Shown here one piece after another: positions 50,492 to 59,500 of a DNA stretch of 61,320 nt. The stretch lies in the NCBI GenBank assembly GCA_044867925.1, contig JBIOVV010000014.1, positions 1 through 61,320 on the forward strand. The letters run 5' to 3'. The position numbers and the translations under genes are program-made. The first letter of the stretch is position 1. Every line of letters begins with the position of its first letter. Under the pieces are notes generated by a model. It ran no database searches. It was not told the DNA's origin and saw nothing but the letters and a program-made list of their open reading frames with translations. Origin of the DNA: VRUE01 sp044867925. Its GTDB lineage: Bacteria; Actinomycetota; Thermoleophilia; Solirubrobacterales; 70-9.

Positions 50492-51357
50492 CGACCGCGC
50501 GCCGCGGTGATGCTGAGGCTGACCGCGAGCTTGGCGCCGATGCCCGTGTACACCGCCGCGTTGACCAGCGGGTTGTGCTCGGCCGCGTCGAAGCGGCGGT
50601 AGAAGCGGCCCATGCCGCGGTGGAAGGCGATCTCCTGTTTGGGCGCCCGCCGCTTGCCGCTGGACCCCCCCTTGACGTGAAGGGCCACTCCGGCGGGCTC
50701 GTAGAAGACCTTCCAGCCCCGCTGCCAGAAGCGCCGGCACCAATCCAGGTCCTCCATGTAGAGCCAGTAGCCCTCGTCGAGCAGGCCGACGTCCTGGACC
50801 GCCGCGGCCCGGCAGAGCATGAAGGCGCCGTTGACCGCGTCGACCTCGCCCGGCTCGTCGTCGCCGAGGTGGGTGGCGCGGTACTGGCTCAGCGACTCGC
50901 CGGCGCCCTCGTCGCGACCGATCCCGGTGAAGTGCGCGAGGGCCGAGAGCGGGGTGGGGAAGGAGCGCTTGCAGGCGTGGTCGAGCTCGCCGCTCTCGGT
51001 CACCAGCTTCACCCCGACCATCCCGATCTCCGGGTCGGAGCGCAGCCGCGCCAGCGCCGCGTCGAGCGTCCCCGCGTAGACCTCGGTGTCGGGGTTCAGC
51101 AGCAGCACCGCCTCCGCCTCGTCCTCGCGCAGGACGAGGTTGTTGGCGGCCGAGAAGCCGATGTTCGCCTCGCGCCGCAGCCGCACCGAGGGGAACTCGC
51201 GGGCGACCATCTCCGGCGTCGCGTCGGGGCTGCCGCTGTCGACGACGGTGACCCGCATCTCGCCGCCGGAGATCGGGTGCTCCTCCAGCGAGCGCAGGCA
51301 GCGCCGCAGCAGCGCTTCGGCGCCGTGGCTGACGATCACGACCTCCAGATCGGGCAT
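50488..51357 (-). CDS. Family 2 glycosyltransferase, WbbL-like rhamnosyltransferase
   Basis: The 289-residue protein has DLEVVIVSHGAEALLRRCLRSLEEH, VTVVDSGSPDATPEMV, REANIGFSAANNLVLREDEAEAVLLLNPDTEVY, GAFMLCRAAAVQDVGLLDEGYWLYMEDLDWCRRFWQRGWKVFYEP, and a final basic/hydrophobic tail. These features match bacterial rhamnosyltransferases that add the second sugar to a lipid-linked primer. It is the last of three leftward genes, directly downstream of the initiating sugar transferase, which fits that role. Confidence 0.88.
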   Translation of the reverse strand: MPDLEVVIVSHGAEALLRRCLRSLEEHPISGGEMRVTVVDSGSPDATPEMVAREFPSVRLRREANIGFSAANNLVLREDEAEAVLLLNPDTEVYAGTLDAALARLRSDPEIGMVGVKLVTESGELDHACKRSFPTPLSALAHFTGIGRDEGAGESLSQYRATHLGDDEPGEVDAVNGAFMLCRAAAVQDVGLLDEGYWLYMEDLDWCRRFWQRGWKVFYEPAGVALHVKGGSSGKRRAPKQEIAFHRGMGRFYRRFDAAEHNPLVNAAVYTGIGAKLAVSLSITAARGR

Positions 51358-51367
51358 CGCCGGGAAG

Positions 51368-52846
51368 CTAGTAGGCGCCCTCGCCGCGGACCATCGCCCG
51401 CGGCGTACGCATCAAAATCTCCAGGTCGGTCAGCAGCGAGAGGTTGTCGAGGTAGTCGCGCTCCATCGCCAGCCGCTCCTCGAAGGTCAGGTCGCTGCGG
51501 CCGTAGACCTGCATCGGCCCGGTCATCCCCGGCTTGATCGCCAGGCGGGCGCGCTGGCGCTCGTCGTAGAGGGCGACGACGCCCTCCTCCTCGGGCCGCG
51601 GGCCGACCAGCGACATCTGCCCGCGCAGCACGTTCAGCAGCTGCGGCAGCTCGTCGATGCTGGTCCGCCGCAGCCAGCGGCCGCTGCGGGTGACGCGGGG
51701 GTCGTCGGGGATCTTGAATGCCGGCTGGTCGAGGTTCTCGATGTCGACCAGCTCCGGCAGCCGCTGCTCGGCGTCGTTGACCATGGTCCGGAACTTGACC
51801 ATCGTGAACGGCACCCCGTCCTTGCCGGCGCGGCGCTGGCGGAAGAGGACCGGTGCCCCGTCGTCGAGCAGGATCCAGATCGCCACCCCGATCAGCAGCG
51901 GCGAGAGCAGGACCAGCATCAGGGCGGAGACGAGGACGTCCATCGCCCGCTTCATCGCGATCGTCGAGCGCGGCGGGTCGCTGAAGCGGAAGTCGAGGAC
52001 CGGCAGCTCGGCGAGGCGGTTGAGCTCGATCCCCGGTCCGAGCAGGCCGTAGTGCTGGGGCAGGAAGGTCAGCGCCAGCCCCTCGGCCTTGCACTCTCCG
52101 ATCAGGTGCTCGGCGTCGACCTCGCCCATCTCCAGTTCGGTGACGACGACGCGCTCGATCATCAGCTCGCGCGCCACCCGCGAGATCTCGGCGGGGGAGC
52201 CGAGCCGGGGCAGCTCGCTGGCGGTCTCCTCGCTCTCGCTGGAGAGGTAGCCGACCAGGGCGAGGCGGGTCTCCGGGTGGGTCGAGACGCGGCGGGCGAC
52301 CATGTCGACCGCCTTCGGCGCGCCGATCGCCAGGCCGAGGGCCTGCGGGGTGAGACGGTGGAAGAGGAAACGGATCGCGCCGCGGGCGACGAAGCTGGCG
52401 AGCAGGACGCCGACGCCGACGCCGATCGCGCTGGCGGGAGAAAGCGGCCCGGCGGGGCTGATCGCCAGCACTCCGTCGAGCACGAGCGTGCCGAGGACGC
52501 TGGCCGAGACCAGCGAGGGCAGCTCGTCGAGGGTGCTGTGGCGGATCCGGCGGTGGTCGTTGTCGTAGAGGCCGTGGAGCTTGACCACCAGCACGAAGGA
52601 GGGGCTGAAGAGGACCGCCCAGAAGAAGGTGGCGGTGTCGGTGCTGGAGGTGGCGGCGGTGACGACGGCCAGCGAGGCCAGCAGCGCCGCCCAGTCGCCG
52701 AGCGCGAGCAGCCGCCGCAGCAGCGCTCCGCGCCGCCGCGACTCGATCGCGCCTGGTCCCTCCGGCTGCCCGGAGGGGCGCCGCGGGGCCGGTTTGCTCG
52801 ACCCCGGTGCCTTGCGCTCGGTGTCCGGCACGTGGCTCATCCGCAT
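51368..52846 (-). CDS. Initiating polyprenyl-phosphate sugar-1-phosphate transferase (WcaJ/WbaP-like)
   Basis: The 492-residue protein has about five N-terminal helices, a CoA-binding-like middle domain (about 170-260: GLAIGAPKAVDMVARRV), and the C-terminal bacterial sugar transferase domain. The latter begins KRAMDVLVSALMLVLLSPLLIGVAIWILLDDGAPVLFRQRRAGKDGVPFTMVKFRTM and continues RRTSIDELPQLLNVLRGQMSLVGPRPE and KPGMTGPMQVYGRSDLTFEERLAMERDYLDNLSL. It links the first sugar-1-phosphate to undecaprenyl phosphate and so starts the polysaccharide. It overlaps the ligase-like gene by 10 bp. Confidence 0.93.
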   Translation of the reverse strand: MRMSHVPDTERKAPGSSKPAPRRPSGQPEGPGAIESRRRGALLRRLLALGDWAALLASLAVVTAATSSTDTATFFWAVLFSPSFVLVVKLHGLYDNDHRRIRHSTLDELPSLVSASVLGTLVLDGVLAISPAGPLSPASAIGVGVGVLLASFVARGAIRFLFHRLTPQALGLAIGAPKAVDMVARRVSTHPETRLALVGYLSSESEETASELPRLGSPAEISRVARELMIERVVVTELEMGEVDAEHLIGECKAEGLALTFLPQHYGLLGPGIELNRLAELPVLDFRFSDPPRSTIAMKRAMDVLVSALMLVLLSPLLIGVAIWILLDDGAPVLFRQRRAGKDGVPFTMVKFRTMVNDAEQRLPELVDIENLDQPAFKIPDDPRVTRSGRWLRRTSIDELPQLLNVLRGQMSLVGPRPEEEGVVALYDERQRARLAIKPGMTGPMQVYGRSDLTFEERLAMERDYLDNLSLLTDLEILMRTPRAMVRGEGAY

Positions 52847-54744
52847 CCCTCGAACCCTTCGCCCAGGCAGGCTTCTTCGGGGTTCAGGCGCCGCGCCTCG
52901 GCCAGGTCGGCGCTGGCCGCCGCCTCGTCGCCGCCCTCGTGCTGAATCCCCGCCCGCAGGTAGTACAGCTGCCAGTTGTCTTCTTCGCGGTCGATCGCCT
53001 GGGTGAGGCGCTCGGCGGCGGTCGCGTAGTCGCCCTGGGACTCCGCCAGCAGGCCGAGCTGGACGTAGGGGCTGGCCGCCCAGGGCTCGATCGAGCGGGC
53101 GGTGTCGGCGTGGTCGAGCGCCGATTCGATCTGGCCGTCGGCGGCGGCCGCGTTGCTGGCGTCGATCTCGCGTTCGACCAGCAGCGGGCCGATCAGGGCC
53201 AGGGCGGTGATCCAGGCCACCGCCAGGCCACCGACCGCGAGCCCGAAGCGCCGCCGCTCACCCTGCCCGTTCGCCTCGACCCGGGCCTGGGCGAGCTGGC
53301 CGCAGCGGGCCGCCACCAGCGCCCCCGCGGCGAGGAAGAAGATCGCCCCGACGGCGGCGATCTCCCAGAACCAGTCGATCCCGGCGCCGACGGCGAAGGC
53401 GACGCAGGCCGCCAGCAGCACCGCGTGCAGCTCCCGGCGCGGGCCGCTGGCGGCGCGCCAGGCCGCGAACCCGGTCCACAGCAGGGTCCCGACCAGCCCG
53501 ATCACGAGCAGGCCGCCGATCAGCCCGAGCTCGGCGAAGGCCTCGAGGTAGAGCGAGTGGGCGTCGAGCAGTTTCAGATCGATCTCGCGCAGCTCGGTCC
53601 AGGAGAAGCGATAGGTCCCCGCCCCGTGCCCGGCCACCGGGTCTTCGCCGAAGGCATCCAGCGCCACCCGCCACATTTCGCTGCGGCCGGAGCCGGAGAC
53701 GTCGTTGAAGTGGCTCTCGGGGTAGCCGGTGAACTGCACTTCGCGGGTGGAGAACTGGTCCCAGGCTTGGCCACCGACCGCGACCGCGGCGCCGATCGCC
53801 AGCACCGCGAGCACCGCCGCCACTGTTTTCAGCACTCGCGGATTGCGCGACATCGCCACCGCCCGCCCCGTCGCCTCGTGCTCGCCGCGCTCCAGCCGGC
53901 GCAGGAGCCAGAACAGCCCGACCGCCAGCAGGCAGCCGGCGGCGAGGATCAGCAGCACGGTCAGCCCGTCGTCGATCGCCGCCTGGCCGGCGATGTTGTC
54001 GGCCAGCGCCCGCCGGTCCTGGGTCACCAGGATCGCCGGCAGGGCGCCGAGGGCGCCGATTGCCAGCGTCGCCAGCAGCCAGAGCCGGTCGTGGGAGAGG
54101 GCGATCAGGCAGCCGCAGGCGACCGCCAGGGCCAGCAGGCCGCCGCGCGAGTAGGTGAAGTAGAGCGCCAGCATCACCACCGGCAGCGCCGCCACCGCCA
54201 GCCAGCGCAGGGTCGCGTTCAGCGAGCGGCGGCTCATCCACAGCGCCATCGCCGCCCCGATCCCGAACGCAAGGCCGTTTGCGTTCCAATAACCAAGCGG
54301 ATATCCGAGGCGGGCGTTGCCGCCTGGATCGGGCCCAAACCAAGTCAGATCGGGCAAAAGTCGCGTAGAGAGCGCGATCACCGCGATCAGGATCAGCGAA
54401 ATTCCGATCCCTTCAGCGAAACGTTGGCGCCTTTGCTCGGTTTGGGCGATGAGGAATGCGGCAAGGAAAAAGCCGAGATAGACCAGAACACGGTCTGCTT
54501 CGGTGACGCTCAACTCAATCGACCCGGACCAGAGAGAAGAGAATGCTGAGAAAACTGCCAGTCCAGCGATCAATCCCGTGGCCCAGTAGAAAGGGCGGCC
54601 GAGTGTCGCTCGCCCAGCGGCACCCAGCACCAGCAGCAGCACCACGACTCCCCAAACCGCGAGCCCAGCGATGTGACGCTGGCTCAGCACGAAGCCACCG
54701 CCGGCCAGGCTCAGACCCAGGATCAGGGCGAGCGGACTTATCAG
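52837..54744 (-). CDS. O-antigen ligase-like membrane protein with C-terminal TPR-like repeats
   Basis: About 635 residues carry roughly twelve helices. The Wzy_C/WaaL-type periplasmic loop contains GRSEMWRVALDAFGEDPVAGHGAGTYRFSW and LLDAHSLYLEAFAELGLIGGLL, whose Arg and His residues are conserved in ligases. The last 80 residues form TPR-like helices (AADGQIESALDHADTARSIEPWAASPYVQLGLLAESQGDYATAAERL). The start is uncertain. The hydrophobic frame reaches back to about 54750, where AGAGGA precedes a CTG at 54744; GTG 54690 is the first standard start clear of the divergent gene, but it would cut the first helix; TTG 54855 and 54924 overlap that gene. Confidence 0.8.
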   Translation of the reverse strand: MISPLALILGLSLAGGGFVLSQRHIAGLAVWGVVVLLLVLGAAGRATLGRPFYWATGLIAGLAVFSAFSSLWSGSIELSVTEADRVLVYLGFFLAAFLIAQTEQRRQRFAEGIGISLILIAVIALSTRLLPDLTWFGPDPGGNARLGYPLGYWNANGLAFGIGAAMALWMSRRSLNATLRWLAVAALPVVMLALYFTYSRGGLLALAVACGCLIALSHDRLWLLATLAIGALGALPAILVTQDRRALADNIAGQAAIDDGLTVLLILAAGCLLAVGLFWLLRRLERGEHEATGRAVAMSRNPRVLKTVAAVLAVLAIGAAVAVGGQAWDQFSTREVQFTGYPESHFNDVSGSGRSEMWRVALDAFGEDPVAGHGAGTYRFSWTELREIDLKLLDAHSLYLEAFAELGLIGGLLVIGLVGTLLWTGFAAWRAASGPRRELHAVLLAACVAFAVGAGIDWFWEIAAVGAIFFLAAGALVAARCGQLAQARVEANGQGERRRFGLAVGGLAVAWITALALIGPLLVEREIDASNAAAADGQIESALDHADTARSIEPWAASPYVQLGLLAESQGDYATAAERLTQAIDREEDNWQLYYLRAGIQHEGGDEAAASADLAEARRLNPEEACLGEGFEGCG

Positions 54745-54759
54745 CGCCGCTGATTCCTC

Positions 54760-54765
54760 TAGTCT
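54760..54765 (+). promoter_or_regulatory. -10 box for the 54774 surface protein (leaderless start)
   Basis: TAGTCT lies 8 nt before ATG 54774, in the narrow gap to the divergent ligase-like gene. Confidence 0.45.
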
Positions 54766-54773
54766 TGCGCGCC

Positions 54774-55343
54774 ATGCCTCGGACCCGTCGCCCCCGCGCC
54801 CGTAGCTCGGCCCGACCTGCCTTCGCGCTTCTGTCAGTGCTTGCTGTGCTGGCAATTGCTTGCTTTCCGGGTCTGGCTCAAGCTGAAGACAACAGCGGAA
54901 TCCAGTACGAAACTGACGTACCAACCGTGCCCAGTCACGAAAGTTCCAATATTCCGCCTAAGAACAAATCCGGCGGTACCAACGCCCCGTCGGAATCCGA
55001 ATCCGAAGCTTCGAAGTCAGATACCCCGGCCGGTGGGACTACCGGTGGGGGCGGAGATTCCGGCCAGGGCGGCGGCACCCCGAGCGGCCAGAGTAACCAA
55101 GCTGGGGGCGGCGACGGCCAAAAGGCCAAGAATGGCTCCCAGGATTCAGCCGGCAACGTCAACTCCGCGAAGCCGCTCAAGGTCACGCCGGCCGCGGAAA
55201 CCGACTCCGATGGCGGCTCCTCGCCGCTGGTGCCGATTCTGATCGCGGTGGCCGTGCTCGCGGCGATCTCGATCGGCTACTTCCTCTACCGCCAGCGCCG
55301 CTCCGGCTCCAGTTCCCCCGTCTCCTCGCCGAAGGCGGGCTGA
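54774..55343 (+). CDS. Low-complexity surface protein with signal peptide and C-terminal membrane anchor
   Basis: The 189-residue protein has a basic signal peptide (MPRTRRPRARSSARPAFALL...GLAQA). The exported region of about 110 residues is rich in Ser, Gly, Thr, Asn and Gln, with no domain recognised. A C-terminal helix VPILIAVAVLAAISIGYFLY and a basic tail RQRRSG follow, the layout of a stalk-like wall protein. There is no LPXTG motif. The glycoside hydrolase gene begins 3 bp after its stop, so the two are co-transcribed. O-glycosylation of the Ser/Thr stalk is possible but not shown. Codons for Asn, Gln, Lys and Ser make its DNA visibly less GC-rich than its neighbours. Confidence 0.75.
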   Translation: MPRTRRPRARSSARPAFALLSVLAVLAIACFPGLAQAEDNSGIQYETDVPTVPSHESSNIPPKNKSGGTNAPSESESEASKSDTPAGGTTGGGGDSGQGGGTPSGQSNQAGGGDGQKAKNGSQDSAGNVNSAKPLKVTPAAETDSDGGSSPLVPILIAVAVLAAISIGYFLYRQRRSGSSSPVSSPKAG

Positions 55344-55346
55344 CCG

Positions 55347-56492
55347 ATGCCGAAATCGAGCGGGAACAGGGGGAGATTGGTGCGCGTCTGGACTGCCGTC
55401 GTAGCCGCCACGGCGAGCCTGGCGATCTTCGCCTCGGCCGCGCAGGCGCTGCCGGCCGGCTTCTGGGGCGTCGTGCCGCAGAGCAACCTCAGCGCCGACC
55501 AGTACCAGCGGCTCGGCGCGGGCGGCGCCGAAAGCATCCGCATCCCGGTCGGCTGGGGATCGGTCCAGACGGTGAAGGGTGGCGCCTTCGACTGGCGCAG
55601 CTTCGACAGCCAGGTCGAAGAGGCGGCGAAAGCCGGCATCAAAGTGCTGCCGTTCCTCTCCGGCGCGCCGGAATGGGCGGTGCCGGCGAAGACCGTCCCG
55701 GGCGCGGGCGGGCTCAAAGCCCCGGCCCACCTGCCGGTCAGCGGCGCCGCTCGCAGCGGCTGGGCCGCCTTCCTGACCGCCGCGGTCGCCCGTTACGGGC
55801 CGACCGGCAGCTTCTGGTCCGAGCATCCCGGCGTGCCGAAACGGCCGATCCGGATCTGGCAGATCTGGAACGAGCCGAACTTCAAGTACTTCATCGCCAA
55901 GCCCAACCCGACCGAGTACGGGAAGCTGGTGAAGATCTCCTACACGGCGCTGAAGGCGGCCGACCCGGGGGCGCAGGTCGTCCTCGCCGGTCTCTTCGCC
56001 CGGCCGAAAGGCGCCCGCAACGCTGCCGGCAAACACAAAAGCCTCAACTGGTACGCGAGCGACTTCCTCGACCAGATGTACAAGACGACGCCCAGCCTGA
56101 AGGCCAACTTCAACGGCGCCGCTCTGCACCCCTACACGATCAACGCCAGCGAACTGCCCGGAGTCACCGAAGAATTCCGCAAAGTCCTCGCCGCCAACAA
56201 AGACGCCGGCAAGAGCCTCTGGATCACCGAGCTCGGCTGGAGCGCCGGTCCGAAGAGCGGCAGCAACCTCTTCGCCAAGGGCGAAGCCGGCCAGGCGCGC
56301 GAACTGAAGACCTCCCTCACCCTGTTGCGCAACAAGCAGGTGAAGTGGAAGCTGAAGAGCGCCTTCTGGTTCTCGGTCGACGACGCTCCCGGCGCCTGCA
56401 ACTTCTGCAGCCACTCCGGCCTCTTCGCCCCCGGCTTCACGCCCAGGAAGTCCTGGTTCGAATTCGTGAAGCTCACCGGCGGCACGCCTTAG
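55347..56492 (+). CDS. Exported glycoside hydrolase, PslG/GH39-like TIM barrel (copy B)
   Basis: The 381-residue protein has a signal peptide (about residues 10-35, ending AQALP). The barrel motifs are ESIRIPVGWGSVQ, acid/base Glu176 in IWQIWNEPNF, HPYTINASELP, and nucleophile Glu295 in LWITELGWS. The CNFCSHSGLF cysteine pair matches copy A (31161-32312), as does the whole layout, so the two are paralogues at opposite ends of the polysaccharide locus. Trimming or release of the locus product is the likely role by analogy with PslG. It is coupled to the surface-protein gene. Confidence 0.85.
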   Translation: MPKSSGNRGRLVRVWTAVVAATASLAIFASAAQALPAGFWGVVPQSNLSADQYQRLGAGGAESIRIPVGWGSVQTVKGGAFDWRSFDSQVEEAAKAGIKVLPFLSGAPEWAVPAKTVPGAGGLKAPAHLPVSGAARSGWAAFLTAAVARYGPTGSFWSEHPGVPKRPIRIWQIWNEPNFKYFIAKPNPTEYGKLVKISYTALKAADPGAQVVLAGLFARPKGARNAAGKHKSLNWYASDFLDQMYKTTPSLKANFNGAALHPYTINASELPGVTEEFRKVLAANKDAGKSLWITELGWSAGPKSGSNLFAKGEAGQARELKTSLTLLRNKQVKWKLKSAFWFSVDDAPGACNFCSHSGLFAPGFTPRKSWFEFVKLTGGTP

Positions 56493-56502
56493 TGTGCTAG
56501 AG

Positions 56503-56537
56503 CCGACCCATCGATCTGCGTAAGATCGGTGGGTTGG
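56503..56537. promoter_or_regulatory. 15-bp hairpin covering the lhr -10 box and start codon
   Basis: Arms 56503-56517 and 56523-56537 form a 15-bp stem with two G-T pairs and a 5-nt loop. The right arm contains most of the -10 box TAAGAT (56521-56526) and the TTG start (56534). It may end the upstream glycoside hydrolase transcript, serve as an operator, or hide the start of a readthrough mRNA. Confidence 0.5.
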
Positions 56538-59500
56538 CTTCCAAGGCGAAAGCGAGTAAGAAAACCGATCCACTGGCGCCTTTCAGCGCCGCGACGCGGC
56601 GCTGGTTCGAGGCTTCCTTCGAGGGGCCGACGCCCGCTCAGACCGGCGGCTGGGAGGCGATCTCCAGCGGTGAGCACGCGCTGATCTGCGCCCCGACCGG
56701 CTCAGGGAAGACGCTCGCCAGCTTCCTCTGGGGGATCGACAAGCTGGCCCGCTCCGACTCGCTGGGGACCGGCGTCAAGCTGGTCTACGTCTCGCCACTG
56801 AAAGCGCTCTCCTACGACATCGAGCGCAACCTGCGGGCGCCGCTGCGGGGGATCGGCGCCGAGATCGCCGTCGGCTTGCGGACCGGCGACACCTCGCAGA
56901 AAGAACGGCGGGCGATGGCGAAAACCCCGCCCGACATCCTCATCACCACGCCGGAGTCGCTCTACCTGATGCTGAGTTCCTCCGTCAGGGACATCCTCAC
57001 CGGGGTCGAGGCGGTGATCGTCGATGAGATCCACGCCGTCGCCCAGACCAAGCGTGGGAGCCACCTGGCTTTGACGCTGGAGCGGTTGGATCGATGGGTG
57101 CAGGACCATGCGGGTGGGGCGGCGGGTCCTGTCTCCGATACGTCCCCCGCGCCTACCGGCGCGGGTCCCGCATCGTCGCCACCCACCGCAGATGCGTCTG
57201 ATTCCAGGATCCAGCGGATCGGGTTGTCCGCGACCCAGAGGCCGCTGGAGCGGATCGGGCAGTTCCTTGTGGGTTCCAAGAGGAGCTGCCGGATCGTGGA
57301 TGCGGGGCAGAAGAAGGCGCTGGATCTGGAGATCGTGGTTCCGGTTGAGGACATGGCCGATCCGGGGGCGCCCGCCTACCCGAGCGAGGACGGGCCGCCG
57401 CCGACCGAAGTCGAGCCCTCGGCCCACGTCCGCTCGATCTGGCCAGCGATCTACCCCAAGCTCTTGGAGCTGGTCCAGGAACACACCTCGACGATGATCT
57501 TCGTCAACAACCGCCGCGCCGCCGAGCGCCTGGCGAAGAGACTTAACGAGCTAGCCAACGGCGAAGGCGAACATGAGCTTCCCGCCACCGAGCATGCGGG
57601 TCACAACGGAAACGCTCCTCCCGCGGGTGGCGACGATTCCGAGGACTCTCCCGGTAGGGAGAGCCCGGAATCGGAGACAGGACCCGCGGGCAAGCAGCCC
57701 TACGTCGAGATAGCCCGCGCCCACCACGGCTCCCTCTCCCACGAGGAGCGCGCTGTGGTCGAGGAGATGCTCAAGTCCGGCGAGCTGCCCTGCCTGGTCG
57801 CCACCTCCTCGCTGGAGCTGGGCATCGACATGGGCGCCGTCGACCTCGTCATCCAGGTCGAGTCGCCGAAGTCGGTGACCCGCGGCCTGCAGCGGATTGG
57901 CCGCGCCGGCCACCGCATGGGCGAAGTCTCCAAAGGCCGGATCTTCCCCAAATACCGCGGCGACCTGCTCGAGTGCGCGGTCGTCGCCCGCCGCATGCGC
58001 GAGGCCGAGATCGAGGAGACGACGATCCCGCAGAATCCCCTCGACGTCCTCGCCCAGCACCTGGTCTCGATGGCGGCGCTGGACGAGTGGGAGGTCGACG
58101 AGGTCGAGCGCGTCGTCACCGCGACCCAGTCCTTCCACGACCTCTCGCGCGAACAGCTGGAGAACGTGCTCGACATGCTCGACGGCCGCTACCCCTCCGA
58201 CCGCTTCGCCGAGCTGCGACCGCGGATCGTCTGGGACCGCACCGAAGGCACGATCCACGGCCGCAAAGGCGCCCGCCAGCTGGTCGTCACCAACGCCGGC
58301 ACGATCCCCGACCGCGGCCTCTACGGCGTCCACCTGCCCGACGGCCGCCGGGTCGGCGAGCTCGACGAGGAGATGGTCTACGAGGCCCGCGCTGGCCAAA
58401 CGTTTCTCCTCGGCTCCAGCACCTGGCGGATCGAGGAAATCACCCGCGACCGCGTCATCGTCACCCCTGCCCCCGGCGCCCCCGGCGCCGTCCCCTTCTG
58501 GAAGGGCGACGGGATCGGCCGCCCGGCCGAGCTGGGCCGCGCGATCGGCGCCTTCGCCCGCGAGGCGGTCAACCGCGAGCCGGCCGAGCTGGCCAAGGAG
58601 TACGACCTCGACGAGCGCGCCGCCAACAACCTGGTCAGCTACCTGCGCGAGCAGCAGCAGGCGACCCGCGTCGTCCCCTCCGACGAGACGATCGTGGTCG
58701 AGCGTTTCCGCGACGAGATCGGCGACTGGCGGCTCTGCATCCTCTCCCCCTACGGCGGCCGCGTCCACGCCGCCTGGGGCCTCGCCCTCGCCGCCAAGAT
58801 CCGCGACGAACGCGACCTCGAGGCCGACGCGATCTGGTCCGACGACGGGATCGTCATCCACCTCCCCGACGCCGACGAGCCGCCGCCCGCCGACCTGGTC
58901 CTGATCGACCCCGACCAGATCGAAGACCTGGTCGTCGGCGAGCTCTCCGGCAGCGCCCTGTTCGGCGCCCGCTTCCGCGAGAACGCCTCCCGCTCGCTGC
59001 TGATCCCGCGCGCCTACCCGGGCAAACGCACCCCCCTCTGGCAGCAGCGGCTGAAGAGCCAGAGCCTGCTGGAGGTGGCGCGGGACTTCCCCCGCTTCCC
59101 GGTCATCCTCGAGACCTACCGCGAGTGCCTGCGCGACGTCCTCGACCTGCCCGCCCTCGCCGAGCTGCTGGAAAAGCTGCACTCGCGGGCGCTCTCCCTG
59201 GTCGAGGTGGAGACGCCTACCGCCTCGCCGTTCGCCTCCTCGCTGCTGTTCGACTACGTCGCCACCTACATGTACGAGGGGGACACGCCGAACGCCGAGC
59301 GGCGGGCGGCGGCGCTGGCCCTCGACCGCGACCTGCTGCGCGAGCTGCTCGGCCAGGAGGAGCTGCGCGAGCTGATCGACCCCGAGGCGCTGGAAGAAGT
59401 CGAGGCGCAGCTCCAGCACCGCACCGAGGCCGGCCGCGCCGGCGACCGCGACGCCCTGCAACAGTTGCTGCGCAACCTCGGCGACCTCACCGCCGAGGAG

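Noticed and set aside
57101..57690. Inteins or introns as the lhr inserts
   Set aside because: The inserts are 35-47 codons, stay in frame and lack any intein or self-splicing motif.
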